The notes under the pieces were generated by a model, which worked only from the letters and a program-made list of their open reading frames with translations, searched no databases and had not been told where the DNA came from. From NCBI RefSeq assembly GCF_052030545.1, contig NZ_JBPDIH010000003.1:186001-250000 (forward strand): a stretch of DNA of 64,000 nucleotides, written 5' to 3'. The DNA comes from CANMXU01 sp052030545 (lineage in GTDB: Bacteria > Pseudomonadota > Gammaproteobacteria > Enterobacterales > Alteromonadaceae). The translations under genes and the position numbers were made by a program. Of this stretch, positions 43,423 through 52,887 are shown piece by piece (position 1 is the first letter of the stretch; each line of letters begins with the position of its first letter).

Positions 43423-45654
43423 TTAACCGTTAGCGTTGTGACTATGCAAATACTCTAAAAACTCGTCCATTGGCATAGGTTTAGCGTAGTAAAAACCTTG
43501 AACCTCATGGCAACCTTGAGTTTTTAGATGCTGCTCTTGTTCAATTTCTTCAATACCTTCAGCAATAACGGTTAAGCCCATTTGCTTGCCTAAATTGATT
43601 ATGGTATCTGCAATAATCGACAAGCCTGGCTTGGCGATATCAGTAACAAACGCTCGGTCTACTTTTAAGCGATCAAGTGGTAGTTTTTGCAAGTAACTTA
43701 AAGATGAGAAGCCCGTACCAAAATCGTCTAATGCAATACTCAAACCTTTAGCTTTGAGCTTTTCTAAAGCATCAATAATAACTTGAGGTTCATCCATCAA
43801 TACATTTTCAGTGATCTCTAATTCTAACTTACTTGATTCAACGTCGTGTTTATCGATTGCGGTAATAATATTATCGACAAAGTCATCTTGTCTAAATTGT
43901 GGAATGGATACATTGACAGAGATGCCGACATCGTCGAAGCCTTTGGCTTCTAAATGTTTAATCTGCTGACAAGCTTGATTAATAACCCAATCTCCTATAT
44001 CAATAATCAGACCAGAGTATTCCGCTAATGGAATGAAAACCGCTGGAGAAATAAATTTACCGTCGGTTCTGCGCCATCTAAGCAAGGCTTCAGCGCCAAT
44101 AACCTTACCTGTTTCGAGCATTAATTGTGGTTGATACCAAAGCTCTAGTCTATTCTCAGCAAAATCAGTTCTTAACTGTCTGATCATACCTAAGCGCCAA
44201 AGAGTTTTATCTTCCATCTCTTGTTTGTAATAACCATAAGAGGTAGTGCGCTCTTTTTTCGCTAAATTCAATGCAATATTAATTTGGCTTAGTGCTTTTA
44301 CACCGCGGCTGCCTGCATGCTCTTGCTTACAAAAACCTACACAAGCATTGGCAGGTAAATGTTGCTCGCCGGCGATAAACGGATGATGAAATAAGGCTAA
44401 AATGCTTTCAGGGCTAACGTAACGTGCAGGTCCAATAATGCCAAATACATCAGCGCCAACACGTGCCAAAGCACACTCACCAGGCATTTCTTTTAAACGT
44501 GTCGCAACCGCAATTAATAACTGATTGCCAACCTCTTGTCCTAAACCGTCGTTAATATCACTAAAGTGGTTTATATCAATTAGCGCTGCAACCATATCGG
44601 TATTGTCGCTTTGACAAAAATCGTCAAGTAAACTTAAGAACTGCAAACGGTTAGGTAAACCCGTTAATAAATCTTTGTATGCGGCGTTACTGAGTTTTTG
44701 GAATAAATGGACATTTTCATAACCTATAGAAATATTACTTAAAAACACTTCAATAAGTTGGCGATCTAATTCAGGAATAGGTTCATTAAGTTGCAAATAA
44801 ATCGCGGCGCGGTAGCCACCACTGCTTATATACAAAGCGGCACATTCATCAGAAAAATAATGTTGCTTTTGAATAAAGCAATTGTTGACAACACGAGATG
44901 CCTGATCATTTTTTAAAGTATCTAACTTTTGATTAACCAATAAAGCAGACGCGCCTTGTTGACCTAAAATGTAGTAACTCAAGTCATCGGCTTTAGCGAC
45001 GATACCATGGCCGCGCGCGCAAAATAGACTTAACTCACTATGACTTAATGAATGAAGCTGAGTAAGTACGCCCTGCACGTAATCTTGCACTGAATGAAAT
45101 TCAAGCAATTCCGCAGAGGCCAAAATAACTTTTTCAAGCCCTTTACGGTTGTTACTCACGATGTTGATTTGTTGGTATGAACGAATTGCGGCATACACAG
45201 TCGTGACGAGTTTTCGACGAGTTAGCTCAGTTTTAGTTTTATAGTCATTAATATCATAATCTTTTATGACACTTTCTTCTGGAGCGTAACCCGGTTGGCC
45301 AGTTCTAAGAACGATTCTAATATCTTCACGGTCAAGCTCTTTACGAATATGTTTAACAACATTTAAACCCGCATCGTCAGTTTCCATGACCACATCAAGT
45401 AGCACCAGAACAATATCAGGATTATCGTGAACGATTTTACAAGCTTCTTCTCCTGAATAGGCGTGAAGATACTCTAAAGGACTACCTAAAACAATTAGAT
45501 CAGATAAGGCAAGTTTAGTGACGGAATGTATTTCAGGATCATCATCAACAATCAATACTTTCCAAGCATCACCGCTTATCTCTTCATGACTTTCATTACC
45601 ATCGCTGTCATCGATAAATAAAAAATCATCATTCGTATTTTCTGAAGCCTGCAT
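43423..45654 (-). CDS. Response regulator with DUF3369, degenerate GGDEF and EAL domains
   Basis: 743 residues. Receiver at about 30-160 (VLIVDDDPEIH, phospho-acceptor Asp87 in LLDVVMETDD), a DUF3369 region (KVILASAELLEFHSVQDYV) to about 300, then GGDEF at about 320-470 and EAL at 490-740. The GGDEF signature is RVGADVFG rather than GGDEF, so cyclase activity is unlikely. The EAL domain is complete (GAEALLRWRR, ITENVLM, ALDDFGTGFSSLSYL, VIAEGIEE), predicting a c-di-GMP phosphodiesterase. Phosphorylation by an unknown kinase should control it. Shine-Dalgarno GAGGG 4 nt before the ATG; 14 nt upstream is a perfect inverted repeat. Confidence 0.93.
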   Translation of the reverse strand: MQASENTNDDFLFIDDSDGNESHEEISGDAWKVLIVDDDPEIHSVTKLALSDLIVLGSPLEYLHAYSGEEACKIVHDNPDIVLVLLDVVMETDDAGLNVVKHIRKELDREDIRIVLRTGQPGYAPEESVIKDYDINDYKTKTELTRRKLVTTVYAAIRSYQQINIVSNNRKGLEKVILASAELLEFHSVQDYVQGVLTQLHSLSHSELSLFCARGHGIVAKADDLSYYILGQQGASALLVNQKLDTLKNDQASRVVNNCFIQKQHYFSDECAALYISSGGYRAAIYLQLNEPIPELDRQLIEVFLSNISIGYENVHLFQKLSNAAYKDLLTGLPNRLQFLSLLDDFCQSDNTDMVAALIDINHFSDINDGLGQEVGNQLLIAVATRLKEMPGECALARVGADVFGIIGPARYVSPESILALFHHPFIAGEQHLPANACVGFCKQEHAGSRGVKALSQINIALNLAKKERTTSYGYYKQEMEDKTLWRLGMIRQLRTDFAENRLELWYQPQLMLETGKVIGAEALLRWRRTDGKFISPAVFIPLAEYSGLIIDIGDWVINQACQQIKHLEAKGFDDVGISVNVSIPQFRQDDFVDNIITAIDKHDVESSKLELEITENVLMDEPQVIIDALEKLKAKGLSIALDDFGTGFSSLSYLQKLPLDRLKVDRAFVTDIAKPGLSIIADTIINLGKQMGLTVIAEGIEEIEQEQHLKTQGCHEVQGFYYAKPMPMDEFLEYLHSHNANG

Positions 45655-45667
45655 ATAGCCCTCAAAT

Positions 45668-45687
45668 AACTAAAGACCTCTTTAGTT
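45668..45687 (-). promoter_or_regulatory. 20-nt inverted repeat before the response-regulator gene
   Basis: Arms of 9 nt (AACTAAAGA and TCTTTAGTT) around a two-base centre, 13 nt upstream of the start codon and just before its Shine-Dalgarno sequence. It could be an operator or an mRNA hairpin limiting translation. No T run, so not a terminator. Confidence 0.45.
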
Positions 45688-46042
45688 ACAATTCGTTATA
45701 GATACAATGCACCATGACTGTAAACTCATGACTCACCTAACACACAATTACATAATAAAAGTCGTTGTAACAATATTCAACTAATCACGCTAAAAAAACA
45801 ATGAGTTTACGATATTAACTCTTTGCTTTCTTTGTAAAAACATAATCAGTTAATTAAAGCTCTGTATATGAATATAATAAACAAATGTAGATAAAACAAA
45901 TAATTCCTTTATTATCAAACAAATAAAACCTTAACAGGAACCCATTTGTTGATTGCACTTTCTGCAAATATACAGATTAGTTCTATTCATTTAAATAATT
46001 AACATTTTTATTAATTTACATAAATTTAACATAGATTCGATT
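45688..46042. other. AT-rich intergenic region
   Basis: 355 nt between the minus-strand patatin gene and the response-regulator gene. Very AT-rich. I see no gene, repeat or strong hairpin. It presumably holds the promoter of the response-regulator gene and the 3' end of the patatin transcript. Confidence 0.4.
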
Positions 46043-46861
46043 TTAACCATCGACTTTAATTGGAATGATCTCAATAGCAGTGTCGTAACCAATTTCAAAT
46101 AAAGTCTGCTTCTGTTGGCTATCCATTGTAAAATCAACGGCAGAACAGTCCCCCGTATTGATAATAATCGTATTGTGCCAAAACGCTTCGTTTATATATT
46201 CTCTTGAAATTGTAGTCATAAAAGTGCGAATTAGCATAGTGACGTAATTAAAAATTGGAAATAAGCCATCGGTTTTTATTTCATCATATTCATGCTCACC
46301 TCTTAGGCGAAAACATAATACAGGTGTACCATTTTTTCCCCAGTCACGATGCAAAGCGTCTTCCGACAATATGCTGCCATCAACCATGAGGTGTTTGCCG
46401 AATGATTTAAAGCTAAAAACCAACGGAATAGACATTGAAAACCGTACCGCTTTTGAAACTTTCATTGATGGTGTATTTTCTTTATTGAAAATAACCGGCT
46501 TACCACTTTTTACATCTGTTGCGACAACATGAAGTGACTTTTCCATTTCAATAAACGTTTTGCCTTGCAAGTGTTTATCAACCCATTTTTCAAATACATC
46601 CCCCGAGCTTAAGCCGCCATTGCGAATAAGTTTAATCAGCGAAAACTCTCTAAATTGATTGTAATTAGTATTAAAAGCAATATCTTTTATTTGCTCGATA
46701 GATAAACCTGAGGCATAAAGACTCGCAATAATGCTTCCACCAGAAACGCCAACGATATGGTCATAATCAATACTTAAGTCGTTTAGCGCTTTTAATACAC
46801 CGATATGCGCTGGTAAACGAGTGCCACCACCCGCCAATATAGGTACAATTTTTTTTGCCAT
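46043..46861 (-). CDS. Patatin-like phospholipase family protein
   Basis: 272 residues without a signal peptide. Oxyanion-hole stretch AGGGTRLPAHIGVLKAL, nucleophile in GVSGGS (Ser40, GxSxG) and the catalytic aspartate in MVDGS (near residue 166), so the Ser-Asp dyad of patatins is complete. Cytoplasmic lipid acyl hydrolase; substrate and role unknown. Some patatins are effectors in phage defence, but nothing adjacent supports that. It is a single gene with no close neighbours. Confidence 0.9.
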   Translation of the reverse strand: MAKKIVPILAGGGTRLPAHIGVLKALNDLSIDYDHIVGVSGGSIIASLYASGLSIEQIKDIAFNTNYNQFREFSLIKLIRNGGLSSGDVFEKWVDKHLQGKTFIEMEKSLHVVATDVKSGKPVIFNKENTPSMKVSKAVRFSMSIPLVFSFKSFGKHLMVDGSILSEDALHRDWGKNGTPVLCFRLRGEHEYDEIKTDGLFPIFNYVTMLIRTFMTTISREYINEAFWHNTIIINTGDCSAVDFTMDSQQKQTLFEIGYDTAIEIIPIKVDG

Positions 46862-47082
46862 AAAATCTCCTTTTAATCAGCAATAATTATGGTTGAAGTT
46901 ATGCGTTTTAGCGAAAACTAACTGATGTTAATTTAAGTACTGAGTTAATTGCATTTTTTTCTCAGCCAATAACTCGCCTTAGTGCTTAGCTATAAAGTAA
47001 ATTAAAGTCACTTACGGGTTTGTATTTTTACCTTGCTAAGCGCAAACTATTATCAAATGATTTATTAAAATGGAAAATGCCT

Positions 47083-47847
47083 ATGCATTACGGAATTTAT
47101 TTACTCATCGTTTTTAGCTGTTTGTTTTCATCACATAGTTTCGCCGAACTTGCTGACACAGTTGCTAAAATTAAACCCTCTGTCGTTGGCATTGGCGTTC
47201 ATACACCAACTGGTAGACCGCAAAATAACCTTCAAGGTAGTGGCTTTGTCATAGGTAATGGTCAATACGTCGTTACTAATCATCATGTTTTACCTGAATT
47301 ACTTGATCCAGCGCTTCGACAAACTATGGCGGTATTTGTTGGTTCAGGTAAAAATGCAAAAGTGAGAAAAGCTGAAATCATTGCTTCATCACAAGAGCAC
47401 GATTTGGCTTTATTGAAAATTTTTGGAGCGCCACTCCCTGCAATGAAATTAGCCGCTGAAGAATTCATCCGCGAAGGCAGTTATATTGCTTTTACCGGCT
47501 TTCCTATTGGCGCGGTACTGGGTTTATACCCTGTAACCCACCGCGGTATCATTGCCAGTATCACGCCGACGATAGTGCCTGCAGCAAATTCCGAACAAAT
47601 AAGCATAAAAATGCTAAAACGGATGCGAAACCCTTATTTAGTGTATCAACTTGATGCCACCGCATACCCGGGAAACAGCGGTAGTGCGATGTATGACATT
47701 AACACGGGTGAAGTGTTAGGGGTGATCAACAAGGTTTTTATTCAGGAAAGTAAAGAAGCAGTAATTTCTAAGCCAAGCGGCATTACCTATGCGATACCGG
47801 TCAAATACCTTCACCAACTATTAAAAAAGGCGAAAGTAACCCTATAG
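47083..47847 (+). CDS. Trypsin-like periplasmic serine protease
   Basis: 254 residues from the ATG at 47083, which follows GGA by 8 nt and gives a signal peptide (residues 1-20, ending SHSFA); a further ATG six bases upstream and a longer frame exist. The chymotrypsin fold has the triad: TNHHV (His), EHDLALLKI (Asp) and YPGNSGSAM (Ser). Unlike DegP/DegS it has no PDZ domain and ends soon after the protease core, so it is a small Trypsin_2-type protease. Possibly involved in envelope quality control; it lies beside yibQ-envC. Confidence 0.85.
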   Translation: MHYGIYLLIVFSCLFSSHSFAELADTVAKIKPSVVGIGVHTPTGRPQNNLQGSGFVIGNGQYVVTNHHVLPELLDPALRQTMAVFVGSGKNAKVRKAEIIASSQEHDLALLKIFGAPLPAMKLAAEEFIREGSYIAFTGFPIGAVLGLYPVTHRGIIASITPTIVPAANSEQISIKMLKRMRNPYLVYQLDATAYPGNSGSAMYDINTGEVLGVINKVFIQESKEAVISKPSGITYAIPVKYLHQLLKKAKVTL

Positions 47848-47866
47848 GTATCACAATGATAAACGG

Positions 47867-48619
47867 CTATTCAGCAGTACTTGCGATGCTACTTTGATGC
47901 GATTGCTGCTGATATAACTGTGATAAGGGCACCAGTTCTATGTTGTGCTCAGCTAAAAGCGGGATCAGTTTTTTTAGCGCATCTACCGTTTCAGGATGTG
48001 GATGCGCAATGGCAATAGCGATATCGTTTTTTGATGCTTTAGCAACCATTTCACTAAACTGTTGCCTGATATAACCTTCATCAAGCTGATTATCTAAAAA
48101 GACATGTCTATTTCTTACCGGCACGCCAACATCTAGCGCCGCCTGTTCAGCTTGTGAGCCACTAATCGTTTTACTGTCAAGAAACAGCAATTGATTCTGT
48201 TTGAGATAAGACATTGTCCACGCCATGGGCTGATATAACTTCGTCAGTTTGCTGCCCATGTGATTATTAATGCCTAGTGCAAAAGGAATTTCGGTAAAAG
48301 CCTTATTTAAGCTTTGATGAATATCTTGCTCATTCATCGACGTTGTTAAGCCGCCAGGACCTAACTTTTTACCATTTTCAGCTTCCATTGGGATATGCAA
48401 AAAAATATCACGCGATTTTTCATATCCTTGTAACGCAATTTTTTTCCCATACGGCGTATGAGGTAATACCGAAAAGGTGACCTGATTAGGCAGCTCAAGC
48501 ACACGGTGATCGGTATAACGATAACCAATATCGTCAATAACAATGGCGACTTTGGCCGCTTGCGCTTCACTTAAAAATAAAACTGAGAAAACAAAAAACA
48601 ATGAGGGAAAATTACGCAT
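47867..48619 (-). CDS. yibQ: Divergent polysaccharide deacetylase family protein YibQ
   Basis: 250 residues with a signal peptide ending at SEAQA (1-21). The mature part begins VAIVIDDIGY, with the metal-site Asp pair, continues with FLHIPMEAE and NNHMGSKLT, and ends in IAIAHPHPETVDAL, typical of the divergent polysaccharide deacetylase (YibQ) family. Periplasmic; probably acts on peptidoglycan or related glycan, activity unproven. It lies 86 nt downstream of envC, as in the E. coli gpmI-envC-yibQ order. Confidence 0.9.
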   Translation of the reverse strand: MRNFPSLFFVFSVLFLSEAQAAKVAIVIDDIGYRYTDHRVLELPNQVTFSVLPHTPYGKKIALQGYEKSRDIFLHIPMEAENGKKLGPGGLTTSMNEQDIHQSLNKAFTEIPFALGINNHMGSKLTKLYQPMAWTMSYLKQNQLLFLDSKTISGSQAEQAALDVGVPVRNRHVFLDNQLDEGYIRQQFSEMVAKASKNDIAIAIAHPHPETVDALKKLIPLLAEHNIELVPLSQLYQQQSHQSSIASTAE

Positions 48620-48705
48620 TAACTTGAAGATGTATAAAAAATGAAGTTACAGGGTAACAGTATGTAATGTTAAAAGCATGTAAAAAAGGAATTATTAACC
48701 TTGAA

Positions 48706-49857
48706 TTATTTACACCACAAACGCGGGTTAACCGCTTTGCCTTGGTGGCGAATTTCAAAATACAAACCCGAACTTTGTTGGCCACCACTTTGGCCCACCA
48801 GCGCAATAGGCTCGCCCGTTTCCACGCGATCACCGACCTTTTTAAGTAAGGCTTGATTATGTCCGTACAAGCTCATATAGCCATTGCCATGATCAATAAC
48901 CGTCACTAAACCATAACCTTTTAACCAATCAGAAAATAGCACGGTACCGTTATGAATAGTTTTTACTTGGCTACCAACATTAGCGCCAATTAATACGCCC
49001 TTCCATTTTAAATAGCCTTGTTTTTTAGTGCCAAATCGATGACGCATTTTACCGTTAACCGGCCAACGTAGCTTGTTGCGTAACTTGGCTAAACCTTTTA
49101 AGTCAATTTCAGCTCTTGCCGCTGCGGCAAGCTTTGCTAACGCTGCCACTAGGTTATTTTCTTCAGCCTCAAGTTTTGCTAGCTGTTGCTTGCTCGTAAG
49201 TAGCTCTTTTTGCAGTGAAGCAATGGTTTGACTGCGTGCTGTTTTATTGGATTTAAGTGTTTGCTGCTCAGCCGCTTGTTGTTGCTTTAGTTCGTTTAGT
49301 TGTTGCTCTTGCTCTTGATGTTGCGTAGTGACTTCTAACAACGCCGTTAAGGTATGTTGAAATTCATCAATATGCTCGATACGTGCTTTATTTAAATAGT
49401 CGTAGTAAGTAACAGTGCGCTGTACATTGGCAGGTTGTTCTTGATTGAGAATAAGCTTGAGGTAATCGTGATGACCACTGGCATAAGCCGCTTTTAGTTG
49501 CTTAGCTAATAATGCTTCTTGCTTCTGTTTTTCTTTAGTCAATTGCTGTTTTTGCTTAGTTAATTCAATTAACTTTTGTTGCACAACAATTAGTTTTTTT
49601 TCAGTGTTATTAATCGATTTTGCGACAGCAGCAATAGCCAGATCATCTTTTTTTAATTGATTTTCCAGTTGTTGCCGCTTTTTACTCACATTTGAAATTG
49701 CCAGCTTTTGCTTAGCAATTGCCCGCTTAACATCATTAAGCTGTTGATTATGTTTTTCGCTTGCTTTTGCATCTTGCGCCCATGAAGGCATTGCTAGGAG
49801 AGACCATACAAAAAATCCCAGACAATAACTTATGGTGCGCAATATGCTCATTAACAA
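48706..49857 (-). CDS. envC: Murein hydrolase activator EnvC
   Basis: 383 residues: signal peptide (1-27), a long coiled coil (about 30-255) for interaction with FtsEX, and a C-terminal LytM domain. The LytM zinc motif is degenerate: the usual HLHFE is GLYFE and the first His is also absent, as in E. coli EnvC, so the domain is an amidase activator rather than an enzyme. It activates AmiA/AmiB at the septum. It lies 1 nt from gpmI and 86 nt from yibQ. Confidence 0.95.
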   Translation of the reverse strand: MLMSILRTISYCLGFFVWSLLAMPSWAQDAKASEKHNQQLNDVKRAIAKQKLAISNVSKKRQQLENQLKKDDLAIAAVAKSINNTEKKLIVVQQKLIELTKQKQQLTKEKQKQEALLAKQLKAAYASGHHDYLKLILNQEQPANVQRTVTYYDYLNKARIEHIDEFQHTLTALLEVTTQHQEQEQQLNELKQQQAAEQQTLKSNKTARSQTIASLQKELLTSKQQLAKLEAEENNLVAALAKLAAAARAEIDLKGLAKLRNKLRWPVNGKMRHRFGTKKQGYLKWKGVLIGANVGSQVKTIHNGTVLFSDWLKGYGLVTVIDHGNGYMSLYGHNQALLKKVGDRVETGEPIALVGQSGGQQSSGLYFEIRHQGKAVNPRLWCK

Positions 49858-49858
49858 A

Positions 49859-51403
49859 CTACTTGTTTACTGTCATTAATGTTGAACCTGTCATTTCTTC
49901 AGGTTGTTCCATGCCCATTAAATGCAACAAGGTTGGTGAAATGTCACTTAATGCACCAGTTTTGGCAACGGTAGCTTCACGGCCAACATAAATTAATGGC
50001 ACTGGTTCACAGGTATGTGCAGTGTGTGCTTGCCCTGATACTTCATCTTTCATTTGTTCTGCGTTACCGTGATCTGCGGTGATCAAACACTCACTACCTG
50101 TTTTCTCTAATGCAGCAACAACACGACCAATAGCAACATCAACCGCTTCACATGCTTTTACAGCCGCGTCTAGCTTTCCGGTATGACCAACCATGTCACC
50201 ATTAGGGTAGTTACATACAATTAAGTCATGTTCACCACTTTCAATCGCCGCCACTAATTTGTCTGTTAATAATTGAGAGTTCATTTCTGGCTGAAGATCG
50301 TAAGTCGCAACCTGAGGTGACGGAATTAAAATACGCTGTTCACCGTTAAATTCATCTTCTTTACCGCCACTAAAAAAGAAAGTGACATGCGCGTACTTTT
50401 CCGTTTCAGAAATACGCAATTGCGTTTTATCATGCTTTTCTAACCATTCGCCCATGACGTTCACTAACGGTTCGGTAGGAAATGCACTAGGTGCGTCAAT
50501 ATCAGCTGCAAATTCGGTTAACATGACAAAGCTTGAAATTTCTGGCGTACGTTTACGAGCAAAACCATCAAATCCAGCGTCAGTAAAACAACGGGTAAAT
50601 TGACGAGCACGATCAGCGCGGAAGTTCATAAAAATTAACGCATCGCCATCGTTAACCTTAATACGTTCGCCGCCAGCATCAACAATTGCGCTTGCTTGCA
50701 CAAACTCATCGTTTTCATCGCGTTGGTATGCTGCTGCTAATGCGTCTACCGCATTAGTAAATTCAAAACTAGCGTCGCCATCAACCATTAGGTTGTATGC
50801 CGTTTCAACACGTTCCCAACGTTGGTCGCGATCCATGGCATAATAACGGCCAATAATTGAAGCAACTTGACCAACGCCCATTTGGGCAAATTTTTGCTGT
50901 GCTTTTTCTAGCGACGCCTTGGCGCTGCGTGGCGGAGTATCACGGCCATCTAAAAACGCATGTAAATAAATTTTAGTAGCGCCACGTTTTTGCGCCAAAT
51001 CCATCATGGCAAAGATATGCTCTTCATGACTATGCACACCACCTGGTGACATTAATCCAAAAATATGAACAGCGTTATCGCCAGCAACTGCATTATCAAC
51101 CGACTGACAAAGAGTACTGTTTTCATAAAAATCACCATCATCAATGGATTTGGTAATACGAGTGAAATCTTGATAAACAATACGTCCAGCGCCTAAATTA
51201 ACATGACCTACTTCAGAGTTACCCATTTGACCTTCAGGTAAACCAACTGCCATGCCTGAGGTTTGAATAAGCATATTAGGGTAGTTAGCGATTAGGTTAT
51301 CAAGCACAGGCGTATTGGCTTGTGAAATGGCGTTGGCATCTGTATTTTCTCGATATCCCCATCCATCTAGAATAATGAGTACGGTCGATTTTTTGTGTGG
51401 CAT
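49859..51403 (-). CDS. gpmI: 2,3-bisphosphoglycerate-independent phosphoglycerate mutase
   Basis: 514 residues, iPGM of the alkaline phosphatase superfamily, glycolysis. N-terminal VLIILDGWG with a metal aspartate (Asp13), the nucleophile Ser63 in QMGNSEVGH, IGRYYAMDRDQRWER, and the C-terminal metal site ITADHGNAEQM. Mn-dependent. It heads the minus-strand gpmI-envC-yibQ set, divergent from yibN-grxC-secB-gpsA, which is the E. coli arrangement. Confidence 0.97.
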   Translation of the reverse strand: MPHKKSTVLIILDGWGYRENTDANAISQANTPVLDNLIANYPNMLIQTSGMAVGLPEGQMGNSEVGHVNLGAGRIVYQDFTRITKSIDDGDFYENSTLCQSVDNAVAGDNAVHIFGLMSPGGVHSHEEHIFAMMDLAQKRGATKIYLHAFLDGRDTPPRSAKASLEKAQQKFAQMGVGQVASIIGRYYAMDRDQRWERVETAYNLMVDGDASFEFTNAVDALAAAYQRDENDEFVQASAIVDAGGERIKVNDGDALIFMNFRADRARQFTRCFTDAGFDGFARKRTPEISSFVMLTEFAADIDAPSAFPTEPLVNVMGEWLEKHDKTQLRISETEKYAHVTFFFSGGKEDEFNGEQRILIPSPQVATYDLQPEMNSQLLTDKLVAAIESGEHDLIVCNYPNGDMVGHTGKLDAAVKACEAVDVAIGRVVAALEKTGSECLITADHGNAEQMKDEVSGQAHTAHTCEPVPLIYVGREATVAKTGALSDISPTLLHLMGMEQPEEMTGSTLMTVNK

Positions 51404-51623
51404 TACTACTTCCCTTGAGACTTAATTTTGATTATCACGCAAGAGTATATCAACTATAGCGCTTAGTTTTAAATGCTCAATTTATCAATTTATTTTAACT
51501 TAGCTATATAGAGAGCCTTGATTAGATTGTGTTATCTAATTAGTAAACGTTATACTGTGTCAAATTTTTCGCTCGTTAGCGCAAACTAACGAGATAACTA
51601 CAGTATTATTTAAGCGGTACACT

Positions 51624-52052
51624 ATGGAACAATTTACATTATTCGTCAGCAACAATGCAGTACTTAGCGCAGCTTGGGTTGCTATATTTTTGATGATAAT
51701 ATTTACCTCTATCAAAATGAAAATGTCACCTATCAAGCAATTAAGTGCACAAGAGCTCACTTTTTTAGTTAACAGAAAAGACGGATTAGTATTAGACATT
51801 CGTGCAGAGAAAGACTTTAAACAAAGTCACATTCTTGATGCAAAACATATTTCACAAGAAAAAATCAACAACAATGACTTCGCTAGCCTTGAAAAGCACA
51901 AAGATAAACCCATCATTGTAGTATGCACTGCTGGTATTACTGCTAGCAAAGTCGCAAATCAGCTAAGCAAAGCAGGTTTTAGCCAAGTAAGCTTACTGAA
52001 AGGTGGTATGAATTCATGGCTTAACGCCAGCATGCCAGTAGCAAAGAAGTAA
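51624..52052 (+). CDS. yibN: Rhodanese-like membrane protein YibN
   Basis: 142 residues: an N-terminal membrane helix (about 12-30) and a cytoplasmic rhodanese domain with LDIRAEKDFKQSHI, the active-site VVCTAGITAS (Cys101 in the loop) and LKGGMNSW. Sulfurtransferase of unknown specificity. It starts the plus-strand set yibN-grxC-secB-gpsA, 10 nt before grxC, as in E. coli. Confidence 0.92.
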   Translation: MEQFTLFVSNNAVLSAAWVAIFLMIIFTSIKMKMSPIKQLSAQELTFLVNRKDGLVLDIRAEKDFKQSHILDAKHISQEKINNNDFASLEKHKDKPIIVVCTAGITASKVANQLSKAGFSQVSLLKGGMNSWLNASMPVAKK

Positions 52053-52062
52053 GGAATTAATC

Positions 52063-52314
52063 ATGGCAAACGTTGAAATTTATACCAAAGCGACCTGCTT
52101 TTTTTGTCACCGAGCAAAAGCATTGCTTGAACAAAAAGGTGTCGACTTTACCGAGTATAAAATTGATGCTCAGCCAGAGTTACGTCCAGAAATGATTGAA
52201 CGCAGCGGTGGTTATACCGTGCCGCAAATATTTATTAACGACCAGCCTGTTGGCGGTTGCGATGACTTATTTGCCTTACATGCTAAAAACGAGCTCGACT
52301 CTCTACTGGTTTAA
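52063..52314 (+). CDS. grxC: Glutaredoxin 3
   Basis: 83 residues. Thioredoxin fold with the active site CFFC (Cys12, Cys15) rather than the usual CPYC, YTVPQIFIND with the cis-proline and GGCDDL. Reduces disulfides with glutathione. The Phe in place of Pro is within what dithiol glutaredoxins tolerate but is worth noting. It lies 10 nt after yibN and 72 nt before secB. Confidence 0.92.
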   Translation: MANVEIYTKATCFFCHRAKALLEQKGVDFTEYKIDAQPELRPEMIERSGGYTVPQIFINDQPVGGCDDLFALHAKNELDSLLV

Positions 52315-52386
52315 CAAATTAACTTAATGACGCATCCGCTTCTCGTTCAAGTAAAGATGCCTCGCCAAACAATAGGAAATAGATAA

Positions 52387-52884
52387 ATGGCTGACGAAAT
52401 TCAAAACGGCGCTCAAGAAGGTGCTCAAGGCCCACAATTTGCAATTCAACGTGTTTACACTAAAGATGTTTCTTTTGAAACACCTAACTCTCCTGAAGTT
52501 TTCCAAAAAGAATGGAAGCCAGAAGTTAAATTAGACCTAGACACTCGTTCAGCAAAATTAGCAGACAATACTTATGAAGTTGTATTATCAGTAACTGTTA
52601 CTGCTGAAATTGAAGGTAAAACTGCATTTTTAGCGGAAGTACAACAAGCGGGTATCTTCACTATTGGTAACCTACCAGAAGCGCAGTTAGCACACACCAT
52701 TGGTGCATTTTGCCCAACAACCTTATTCCCATACGCTCGTGAAACAGTTGCTAACTTAGTTAACCGTGGTTCATTCCCACAATTAAACTTAGCGCCAGTT
52801 AACTTTGAAGCATTATTCGCTTCTTACGTTCAACAAAGAGCCGCTGAAGAACAGCAAACTCAAACTAGCACAGAAACTCACTAG
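52387..52884 (+). CDS. secB: Protein-export chaperone SecB
   Basis: 165 residues. Holds preproteins unfolded and delivers them to SecA. FAIQRVYTKDVSFETPNSP at the N-terminus, TVTAEIEGKTAFLAEVQQAG, and CPTTLFPYARETVANLVNRG near the C-terminus are diagnostic. A good Shine-Dalgarno sequence (AGGAAATAGATAA) precedes it. gpsA begins 3 nt after its stop; the pairing is conserved in E. coli. Confidence 0.97.
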   Translation: MADEIQNGAQEGAQGPQFAIQRVYTKDVSFETPNSPEVFQKEWKPEVKLDLDTRSAKLADNTYEVVLSVTVTAEIEGKTAFLAEVQQAGIFTIGNLPEAQLAHTIGAFCPTTLFPYARETVANLVNRGSFPQLNLAPVNFEALFASYVQQRAAEEQQTQTSTETH

Positions 52885-52887
52885 TCA

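Noticed and set aside
46043..46861. CBASS-type patatin effector
   Set aside because: No cyclic nucleotide synthase or other defence gene is adjacent; a lone patatin gene is common in these genomes.
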